The translations under genes were made by a program, and so were the position numbers. The notes beneath the pieces were generated by a model. The model ran no database searches. It was not told the DNA's origin and was given only the letters and a program-made list of their open reading frames with translations. From BS750m-G57 sp964607575 (GTDB taxonomy: Bacteria > Planctomycetota > Phycisphaerae > SM23-33), in assembly GCA_964607575.1 (NCBI GenBank), contig CAZSLS010000312.1:1-6143 (forward strand): a DNA stretch of 6,143 nt, written 5' to 3'. This document shows, one piece after another, positions 1 to 5,217 of this stretch (its first letter is position 1; every line of letters begins with the position of its first letter).

Positions 1-2
1 AT

Positions 3-77
3 GTTAAACTAAGCACGAACGTCGCCGTTCGTACTCGTCTCCAAAACCGTACGTGAGGGTTTCCCCTCATACGGCTC
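3..77 (-). ncRNA. Group II intron domains V and VI (ribozyme core, branch point)
   Basis: Domain V occupies 77 to 44 on the minus strand, 34 nt. It starts GAGCCGTATG, carries the catalytic AGC triad, has a GAAA tetraloop closed by AGGG/CCCT, and returns with CACGTACGGTTT, leaving a two-base CG bulge. Domain VI follows: arms ACGAACG and CGTTCGT enclose a GCGA loop. Below them GAGT pairs with GCTT and GAC with GTT, leaving one unpaired A at position 10 as the likely lariat branch point. It lies seven bases before the proposed 3' end. The maturase stop codon is only 20 bases upstream of domain V, the usual layout when the ORF sits in domain IV. Confidence 0.92.
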
Positions 78-97
78 CTCAGCAAAGCGGTGGGTTG

Positions 98-1792
98 TTA
101 ACCACACTGCGATTCGGGTAACTCGCGGCAGTGCTCATGAATGAGCGCATACCGCCCCTTTGGGTCGTCCTTTGAACCGTCCACGCGCCAGACGGATCGG
201 AACGAATCTCCGGGTTTGAAAAAACATCCACAGACAGGACAGTAACCCTTCTGATACCGCAGGAGCTTGGCATAGCTCGGGGGCATTCCTGGGTATCGTC
301 CCATACGTGTGCTCCAGTAGATAGCATCCCCGTCATACGGCGATGCGTGACTTTTGATTGGCAAATGCCGTCGGATGGGAATGTCGCTCAGCTTAAACAG
401 CGTGAGCGTGCTATCCGCACCAAATTGCCAACGAGGTCGACCGAACAGCCAGTATTTTCTGGCTATCCACCGCCGGCCTTTGTTGCAATGACGACGTTTG
501 GCCCACACCCATAGCTTCTGGAAGATCAAGTGGTCCATCTTCCGGAAGACCAGAGCGGAGACGGCTCGGGAGAAGTAGTTCCCCCACCCGCGAATGACCG
601 GGTTCAGCGCCCATATCAGCGCCTCTTGTGAGGCATTCCGATAACGCCGAAGAATGTCCCGGATCTTTCGCTGTAACCGCCTCTGCGACTCTTTGCTGGG
701 TTGGGCGTTTGCCGTGAAGCCTAGCGGCTTACCCCTCACCGTTCGCACGCTGTGGTGCTGGCCCCGAACGAACTGTTGGAAGTGAAACCCAAGAAAATCG
801 AATCCTGGGTCACCTTCCACCGCTCGGAGAGTGTGCGTGATGCGGGTTTTGCTAGGCTTCATTTCCAGTCCCATACCAGCCAGCCATTGCGCTGCAATGT
901 CTCTGGCTTCCTTCAGGGCATCGAGATCCCGATGGAAGATTACGAAGTCATCCGCATAGCGAATGACCACCGGTTTCCATCGGGTCTGTTTGCCCGTCAG
1001 TCGGGGCAGGCTCTTCACATGCGGGAATGCATCGCTGACAGCCGATGCAAGCCCGTGCAGTGCAATGTTCGCCAGCAAAGGCGAGATAACACCGCCCTGC
1101 GGCGTGCCCTCGGTTGTCGGGAACCAATGCCCGCCTTCCGAAAGACCCGCCTTCAGCCATGCCCTGACGGCCCGCCGCATCGCTGGAAAGGTATCCAGCT
1201 TATCCAGCAAGGCCTTGTGGTTGATGTGGTCGAAGCATCCCGAGATATCGGCGTCCAAGATATACTTGGTATCCGTCCGTATCTGGTTGTAAACCGCTTT
1301 GACCGCATCTTGGCATGAGCGACCAGGCCGGAATCCGTAACTACGGGGGTCGAACTTCGCCTCCCATTCGGGTTCCAAGGCCATCTTGGCCAACGCCTGG
1401 CGAGCACGGTCCGCCATTATCGGTATCCCCAGCGGACGCTTTTCGTCCTTGCCGGGTTTGGGTATCCAGACCCGTCTAACCGGAGATGCCTTGTCGCGCA
1501 ACGGGCACTCATGGATTCCATCGACAAGGCGACTTTTATGCCGTGGCGTCAACGACTTCACGCCGTCGACACCCGCTGTCTTCTTGCCTTGGTTGTCCTG
1601 GGCCACCCGTCGAACGGCCAGGCAGGCCGCGCTCCTAGAATGGATCAGAAGTCTCTGGAGCCGGTGGACAGTTCTCCTGTCACCTCGACTCGAAGCTTGA
1701 TAGATGCGTTTTTGGAGCTTGAAGACGCTCCGCTCCAGCTTGCGCCAGGGCAGGGCCTTCCAGTCATACATCATCGTTTCCAATGTGCTCAT
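98..1792 (-). CDS. ltrA: Group II intron-encoded reverse transcriptase/maturase with degenerate HNH-like tail
   Basis: This protein helps the host intron splice and copies it into DNA during retrohoming. About 564 residues from the chosen ATG at 1792, which has AGGAG eight bases upstream; the frame is open further up, but that stretch is structured intron RNA. Visible in order: the CL-lineage N-terminus (WRKLERSVFKLQKRI, then NQGKKTAGVDGVKSLT); RT motifs VWIPKPGKDEKRPLGIP and DADISGCFDHI (Asp near 182); TPQGG near 230-234; the catalytic YADD at 279-282; the maturase domain X with NPVIRGWGNYF near 397-407; and a C-terminal zinc site with Cys 518 and 521 and H-x-H-C at 552-555. The last domain matches the HNH endonuclease of CL introns by position but lacks the usual Asp-His and Asn residues. 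RT and maturase parts look intact. The symbol follows the Lactococcus intron protein by function only. Confidence 0.95.
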   Translation of the reverse strand: MSTLETMMYDWKALPWRKLERSVFKLQKRIYQASSRGDRRTVHRLQRLLIHSRSAACLAVRRVAQDNQGKKTAGVDGVKSLTPRHKSRLVDGIHECPLRDKASPVRRVWIPKPGKDEKRPLGIPIMADRARQALAKMALEPEWEAKFDPRSYGFRPGRSCQDAVKAVYNQIRTDTKYILDADISGCFDHINHKALLDKLDTFPAMRRAVRAWLKAGLSEGGHWFPTTEGTPQGGVISPLLANIALHGLASAVSDAFPHVKSLPRLTGKQTRWKPVVIRYADDFVIFHRDLDALKEARDIAAQWLAGMGLEMKPSKTRITHTLRAVEGDPGFDFLGFHFQQFVRGQHHSVRTVRGKPLGFTANAQPSKESQRRLQRKIRDILRRYRNASQEALIWALNPVIRGWGNYFSRAVSALVFRKMDHLIFQKLWVWAKRRHCNKGRRWIARKYWLFGRPRWQFGADSTLTLFKLSDIPIRRHLPIKSHASPYDGDAIYWSTRMGRYPGMPPSYAKLLRYQKGYCPVCGCFFKPGDSFRSVWRVDGSKDDPKGRYALIHEHCRELPESQCG

Positions 1793-2378
1793 GTTCTTAA
1801 CTCCTACTAGTTGCTCTATCTTCCACTTCACCGTGTCCCCGTCAGCGTATCCCTCGGCTTTCCCGAGGGCATTTGCTTCTGGGACAATCCTTCCCCGACA
1901 AGGCTTGCGGCTCACCGCCTGCTCCGGTCATCCGGAGAGCCTTGACGGGGTTATCCCGTTCCTGATGTCGGTTTGACGTTGAGCGAAGGATCCCACTATC
2001 CGCCGGAACCTTGCGAGGACGCTTGAGGCAACGATTCCAAATCTGCCTCACCCTCGGTTCGTTCCCTTTTGGGCGGGCCTGATAGCTCGTCTAGGCCCGT
2101 GCATGCGTGACGACGGTTCGCACGTGGGTTCGTTGTCTATCCATACTCAACTGTGCTCGGCGGGATTTCCGGACGAGCTCCGGGGTACCGCCTTTTGTTC
2201 CCGCTTCACACGAATGGTGGTGAGTCACTCGCATGGGGAACATGCTTTCACCTCAGCGCCTAAGGGGTGGGAATCGCACCCACACCAATATCAAGTTAAC
2301 AAGCCATCGGGACCACCCCAATGGTCTGTCTCTCCATCCCCTGACTTACGCAGCCAGTTTCGGAGAAACGGGTCGCAC
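1793..2378 (-). ncRNA. Group II intron 5' RNA: domains I to early IV
   Basis: This 586-base stretch has no credible gene of its own on either strand. It lies between the intron 5' end (GTGCG at 2378) and the maturase start codon, where group II introns hold domain I (scaffold and exon-binding loops), domains II-III and the start of domain IV. Candidate exon-binding sites can be found: GCACAG at 2156-2151 can pair with exon bases CTGTGT at 2391-2386 (EBS2-IBS2, last pair a wobble), and GAATC at 2037-2033 can pair with exon bases GATTC at 2384-2380 (EBS1-IBS1). The pairings were made by eye without a folded model; the identity of the region as intron RNA is much firmer than the loops. Confidence 0.85.
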
Positions 2379-2380
2379 CG
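2376..2380 (-). other. 5' splice junction of the intron in the E1 gene
   Basis: Exon ends GTG GAT TCG (Val-Asp-Ser) at 2379 and the intron starts GTGCG at 2378. The cut falls exactly between codons (phase 0). With the proposed 3' junction after position 3, the joined codon would start AT, allowing Ile after CVDS, the residue commonly found there in ThiF/E1 proteins. Confidence 0.85.
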
Positions 2381-2735
2381 AATCCACACAGCAAAAAACT
2401 ACGTCACCGATAGCCATAGACCGCTGGAATCGTTCGCCCACCTGCTCGACTGCGACTTGGCTGTTGATCAACCAGCTCATCCGGGAAGTCGCGTCGACCT
2501 TCAGCATCCCCAGGTCATGTTCGAGGTAACCCTGGCAGCACAGGTTTTCGATCTCGACGCGATCAAAATCGATCAGTTGCAGTTTCGAGATACCCATCGC
2601 CGTCAATTGAAGCGCCACCTGTCGACCGATGGCGCCGACGCCGACCACGGTAACCGTCAGATCAGCCATGCGTTCGGCCGGGACAATATCGGCCTGGCGC
2701 GTGTAACGTCTTTCGTTCATTTCAGACGTAGTCAT
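2379..2735 (-). CDS. ThiF/E1-like adenylyltransferase, exon 1 (split by group II intron)
   Basis: N-terminal 119 residues of an E1-like enzyme that would activate the Ubl C-terminus by adenylation with ATP. The start is the ATG at 2735, which overlaps the JAB stop as ATGA and follows GGGAGGTGG; an ATG at 2765 in the same frame lies inside the JAB gene and is less likely. Visible: RYTRQ near 10-14, nucleotide loop G-x-G-x-x-G at 32-37 (VVGVGAIG), LIDFDRVE with Asp 56 and 58, Asn 64 and Gln 68 in NLCCQGY, Lys 79 in D-x-G-M-x-K, and FCCVDS at 114-119, where the coding exon stops. The canonical NLnRQ arginine is Cys here. The frame runs ten codons into the intron before a stop (2346-2348). The missing half, including any catalytic Cys, lies beyond position 1. 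ThiF family members usually run to about 250 residues, so roughly half is present. Confidence 0.9.
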
Positions 2736-3538
2736 ACTTCCACCTCCCGGCCCCGCCAGGCCCATTCATTCGGATCGCACCCGAGTTCACCGAGTACAAA
2801 CTCACGTTCGTCCTGATCCATGTCGGCGAGTTCGGCGACAGTAACTTCGTCGAAGCACATGTCCGATCCGAACGTTTCGCTGACATCGACATCGTCGTAG
2901 AACCTGCCGGAACCCCGCCCGAAGTACGAAAGCTCCATCTGCCGGGCATCGATGTTGGTCCGATATTCAAGATCCCATGCCTCGGGATCACTTCCCGCAA
3001 ACGAACACGCGTAGTCGACTTCCACAGGGATCAGAACAGCCCCGCCGGGGCCAACGTTGAACCGCAGCCTGGCGTAGATCTTCCCACCCCTGGCGAGGAT
3101 CAGCATTATCGCGAAATCCGAACCGCCGAATACCCGGGCGAACGTCTCTTCGTCAACGGCGGAAGGATTCGGACAGTTACCAGGATGCGTGTGGACCCAG
3201 CACCGGGCGAATTGCTCGGGACGATGGCCCTGGTCGACCTGTCGGTCGAAGAAATCCGCCACCGACTCATCGTCGAAGTTGATGCTCGCGGACGTGGCGA
3301 TCTGCTTAACTGTGGCAAAATCCTCGATCATCAGAAGATCGTCAGAGGCGGCAATCCCGAACCCGCCGACCTCGGTATCGCCTGCGTCCCGCAGGTGCAG
3401 CAGTTTCGCCCAGGCGTACGGACTGAACCGCAGTACAGCATTCTCGGCTTCGATATCAGGCAACCCCCGCGCCTGCGGCGGCATTACGGCTCGCCGTGCC
3501 GCAAATTGTTTGCCGGGCTGGTTTTTCCTTTTGTTCAT
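2732..3538 (-). CDS. JAB/JAMM-domain metalloprotease (Ubl processing/deconjugation)
   Basis: A zinc isopeptidase-type protein expected to trim the Ubl precursor or remove Ubl from targets, as JAB proteins do in other prokaryotic Ubl operons and Rpn11/AMSH do in eukaryotes. With the ATG at 3538 it has 268 residues. The JAMM signature is complete: Glu 56 in DTEVGGFG, then H-T-H-P-G at 116-120 and Asp 129, giving H-x-H-x10-D with the Pro-Ser pair before the Asp. About 90 C-terminal residues beyond the JAB fold are acidic and unassigned. AGGAG lies ten bases before 3538; in-frame ATGs at 3568 and 3484 are alternatives. The gene overlaps the end of the E2-RING gene by 83 bases in another frame, and its stop overlaps the E1 start, indicating tight translational coupling. 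Catalytic residues are intact, so activity is likely; the substrate is inferred from context. Confidence 0.92.
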   Translation of the reverse strand: MNKRKNQPGKQFAARRAVMPPQARGLPDIEAENAVLRFSPYAWAKLLHLRDAGDTEVGGFGIAASDDLLMIEDFATVKQIATSASINFDDESVADFFDRQVDQGHRPEQFARCWVHTHPGNCPNPSAVDEETFARVFGGSDFAIMLILARGGKIYARLRFNVGPGGAVLIPVEVDYACSFAGSDPEAWDLEYRTNIDARQMELSYFGRGSGRFYDDVDVSETFGSDMCFDEVTVAELADMDQDEREFVLGELGCDPNEWAWRGREVEV

Positions 3539-4520
3539 CGCTCTGGTTCTCCTGTTGGTTGATTTCATCGTGACAGGGGCATTCGTCCTCTTCCTGGCAA
3601 CCCAGGCAGATCGGCTCGCTGCAGTCCGGACAAACCGTCATGCACGATCGGCACCTGATTTCCTCGCAAACCGGGCAGGTCTTTGCGCATGAGTTGCAGA
3701 CGGTTTCGCTGCATCGATCGCAGTAGGCCGAGCAATCGTCGCAGAAGTTTTCTTCGCACGAGCTGCACCAATAGATATCGCTTTCTGAAACCGTGTACCC
3801 GCACCCATAGCATGGCGCGCCGCCCCAGTTTTCGAGGCTCACGTGCGGGCTGCCTGAGTTGTAGACCAGAAGCACCGACCTCATCAGTAGAAATGCGTCA
3901 CACACTCGTCCGGCGCACAATGCCGATCGTATGGCGACCGATGCATCGCCCGGGCAGATTTCTTCATTGTTGACGTGCGGGTGGGTAACGCCGCTGTTGG
4001 ATGCCGCCGGGTGCGGATCCAGCGCACGGACGGTGAACGTATTGCTGCCGAGTTCCCTGGGCAGGTGCCCGATGTCCAAACCGATCTCAAACTCACCGAG
4101 ATAAATGCCGTGCAGTTCGATTGGCTCGGTCGTGACCGCCAGGTACAAGTTCTTGTAACTGCAGCGAATTCCGTCAAACTCCCGCTGAAGTTGGACCAGT
4201 TCACCATACAGGTTACGGAGCGACGGTATGGTTGTCAGGGAAGCCTGAGTAATCAATCGCTGGGCCTCGGTGATGTAGTGGGGAAGATCCCGCAACGCAT
4301 CAGCGGTCTGATTGGCCATCCGGCGTGCGGCTGCCGACCAGTTGCGAGTAATGGCCTTCTCCTGGGCGGATCTGGACCGAGCGATTCGCTCCATGCGGTC
4401 GAGAATCGGGGCCGTCTGCCCGGCGACTTTGGCAAGCCGACAGGTCTGCATCAGTTGAAGCTGCTGGCGAATCATATCGGCTATATGCACAAGTCGCGTT
4501 GGTGGCGGATTGATTTCCAT
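3456..4520 (-). CDS. E2-like conjugating domain fused to cysteine-rich RING-like zinc tail
   Basis: 354 residues from the ATG at 4520 (AAGGGA six bases upstream); the frame is open to a TTG at 4604, but no good ribosome site supports that. Three parts are visible. Residues 1-120 are mostly helical and unassigned. Residues about 122-225 resemble the UBC/E2 fold: IELHGIYLGEFEIGLDI fits the strand region before the active site, THPHVNNEEIC fits the E2 HPN...C block with the candidate catalytic Cys at 189, and LLMRSVLLVYNS fits the following helix. Residues 237-316 hold 20 cysteines, including four repeats C-x2-C-x4-C-x2-C-x3 with an exact 15-residue period (252-308), as in zinc-binding RING or B-box-like treble clefs. 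I infer an E2 carrying Ubl as a thioester with a built-in E3-like or substrate-binding module. The tail after 317 is polar and overlaps the JAB gene. The E2 call rests on motif order, not on a search. Confidence 0.78.
   Translation of the reverse strand: MEINPPPTRLVHIADMIRQQLQLMQTCRLAKVAGQTAPILDRMERIARSRSAQEKAITRNWSAAARRMANQTADALRDLPHYITEAQRLITQASLTTIPSLRNLYGELVQLQREFDGIRCSYKNLYLAVTTEPIELHGIYLGEFEIGLDIGHLPRELGSNTFTVRALDPHPAASNSGVTHPHVNNEEICPGDASVAIRSALCAGRVCDAFLLMRSVLLVYNSGSPHVSLENWGGAPCYGCGYTVSESDIYWCSSCEENFCDDCSAYCDRCSETVCNSCAKTCPVCEEIRCRSCMTVCPDCSEPICLGCQEEDECPCHDEINQQENQSDEQKEKPARQTICGTASRNAAAGAGVA
3597..3767 (-). repeat. Four tandem 15-residue Cys-quartet repeats within the E2-RING protein
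   Basis: Within the protein, Cys at 252, 267, 282 and 297 each open a C-x2-C-x4-C-x2-C-x3 unit. The sequence between cysteines varies (SS/EENF/DD, DR/SETV/NS, PV/EEIR/RS, PD/SEPI/LG), so this is a protein-level repeat and not a recent DNA duplication. Sixteen cysteines suffice for four zinc ions; extra CxxC and CPCH pairs flank it. Confidence 0.85.
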
Positions 4521-4606
4521 GGTGATCCCTTTCGAGTTCAGGTGCTGGTGAGGCGATGGGATACGCGGAACGATGCAGACAAGGCGCCCCCTTGGAAACC
4601 TCAACC

Positions 4607-4834
4607 CTACCGACGGGCGCCCTCGATCTTTGTCGGGGTCATCGTGATCCGGTTGCCGTCCTGCAAGACGCAGTCGCGAGCGACCGGTTGTCTGTTAACG
4701 CGGATGAGAAAATCGCCGGCCTTGCGATCGGGCAGCTGCTCCTGGAAGAAGCTCTCGACGGTCGTGCCGTCTTCCACGTCCAGGTAGTCAGCGTATCCGC
4801 CTCCATCGTTATTGATGAACAGTATTCTCGCCAT
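4607..4834 (-). CDS. Ubiquitin-like beta-grasp protein (Ubl modifier)
   Basis: 75 residues starting at the ATG at 4834, with AAAGGA seven bases upstream. Size and pattern fit the ubiquitin/ThiS/MoaD beta-grasp fold: a first hairpin (ARILFINNDGGGYADYLDV), a short helix after DGTTVESFF, then short strands with LIRVNRQPV, a loop LQDGNRI and a final strand TMTPTK. The tail is I-E-G-A-R-R: one Gly (72) followed by three residues, so the modifier would need trimming to expose a C-terminal Gly for E1 adenylation, a job the JAB two genes downstream could do. Its place directly before E2, JAB and E1 genes is the strongest argument. A sulfur-carrier role like ThiS or MoaD is the alternative, but an E2 partner argues for protein conjugation. 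Confidence 0.85.
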   Translation of the reverse strand: MARILFINNDGGGYADYLDVEDGTTVESFFQEQLPDRKAGDFLIRVNRQPVARDCVLQDGNRITMTPTKIEGARR

Positions 4835-4870
4835 GTGTGTTTCCTTTCAACTCTTGGGTCAGTGCGCATG

Positions 4871-4895
4871 AAAAAAGGCAGCTGTCTTGGCTGCC
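4871..4895 (-). terminator. Small intrinsic terminator or attenuator before the Ubl gene
   Basis: On the minus strand GGCAGC (4895-4890), a seven-base loop, GCTGCC (4882-4877), then six T (4876-4871). This is a rho-independent shape, lying 35 bases after the 60-residue gene stop and 36 bases before the Ubl start. Opposite strand has no T-run. The stem is short at six to seven pairs, so it may be leaky. No convincing promoter lies between it and the Ubl gene. Confidence 0.7.
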
Positions 4896-4930
4896 GCGGT
4901 TACAAGTACAAAACGTTCAACGGGTGAGAT

Positions 4931-5113
4931 CTACGCAGTTGCCGCCAGTTCGGCGGGCCTGTGGTCGACCAGGCTTTCGGCCTGCTCGTCGTGGATCGCC
5001 AGCGACCGATTGACCGCATCGATTTCGCGATCGCCGCGAGCGGCCGAGACGATGTTTGTGCCCAGCATGTGGATTTCAGCTTGTGACAAGTTCGATATCG
5101 GAATTACGGTCAT
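4931..5113 (-). CDS. Small 60-residue protein of unknown function
   Basis: I do not recognise this protein. The ATG at 5113 is supported by a strong AAGGAG seven bases upstream; the frame is open to 5221, but that stretch covers the palindrome and reads as low-quality protein. It begins MTVIPISNLSQAEIHMLGTN and continues as a mostly helical, acidic chain (ARGDREIDAVNRSLAIHDEQAESLVD) ending in an alanine-rich tail. No cysteines, membrane segment or signal peptide are seen. It sits between the palindrome and the terminator, alone between two longer genes. It could be a small regulator or a system accessory; nothing in the sequence decides this. The good ribosome site and acceptable composition make it likely real. 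Confidence 0.65.
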   Translation of the reverse strand: MTVIPISNLSQAEIHMLGTNIVSAARGDREIDAVNRSLAIHDEQAESLVDHRPAELAATA

Positions 5114-5150
5114 TGATCGACTCCTTGCCCGTTGGGGCGGTTGGGGATTG

Positions 5151-5184
5151 CACGACATTTTGGGAACGTTCCCAAGATGTCGTG
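5151..5184. promoter_or_regulatory. 34-bp near-perfect palindrome, candidate operator or RNA hairpin
   Basis: Arms of 17 bases match at 16 positions with no central spacer: CACGACAT, one mismatched base, then the perfect 16-bp core TTGGGAACGTTCCCAA, then the mirrored base and ATGTCGTG. It lies in the 104-base gap between the zinc-ribbon gene stop (5218) and the 60-residue gene start (5113). No T-run follows on the minus strand, so it is not a standard terminator. It may bind a dimeric or tetrameric repressor, or form a strong mRNA hairpin that sets transcript ends or stability. Confidence 0.8.
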
Positions 5185-5217
5185 GGGAGTTTGGTAGTGA
5201 CGTTGCGAACCTTGATG

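Larger units (their letters stand above)
3..2378 (-). mobile_element. Group II intron, CL-type, inserted in the E1 gene
   Basis: A self-splicing ribozyme and retroelement of about 2376 nt. On the minus strand it begins at 2378 with GTGCGACC, matching the conserved GUGYG 5' end of group II introns. It holds a maturase ORF and closes with a textbook domain V and a domain VI hairpin with a bulged A. Counting seven bases beyond the bulged A (complement of 10) puts the 3' splice site after AAC at position 3; a site ending in AT at position 1 is less likely. The maturase is of the chloroplast-like (CL) lineage. The element lies in sense orientation inside the ThiF/E1 gene, between codons, so precise splicing can restore that protein. 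All RNA parts look intact by eye. The 5' boundary is near certain; the 3' boundary is inferred to within two bases. Confidence 0.93.

Noticed and set aside
752..1318. Plus-strand open frame of 188 codons opposite the reverse transcriptase.
   Set aside because: It lies fully antisense to the conserved RT motifs, including YADD.
1793..1915. N-terminal extension of the maturase by 41 residues.
   Set aside because: The ATG at 1792 has AGGAG at good spacing and begins the conserved CL maturase N-terminus; the upstream part is intron RNA.
2346..2378. The E1 gene as a simple truncated pseudogene ending in VRPVSPKLAA.
   Set aside because: Those ten codons are the start of the intron (GTGCGACC); the intact domains V and VI and the phase-0 junction favour a spliced gene, though exon 2 is not visible.
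2103..2816. Long plus-strand open frame of 237 codons over the intron 5' end and the E1 start.
   Set aside because: It crosses intron RNA and the E1/JAB junction, has low-complexity His/Arg/Ser composition and no recognisable motif; the opposite strand carries clear E1 and JAB motifs.
4521..4604. Upstream extension of the E2-RING gene to a TTG at 4604.
   Set aside because: The ATG at 4520 has a good ribosome site (AAGGGA) and the extra 28 residues look non-protein-like.
3975..4787. Plus-strand open frame of 270 codons opposite the E2-RING and Ubl genes.
   Set aside because: It is the antisense shadow of genes with ribosome sites and family motifs and shows no motif of its own.
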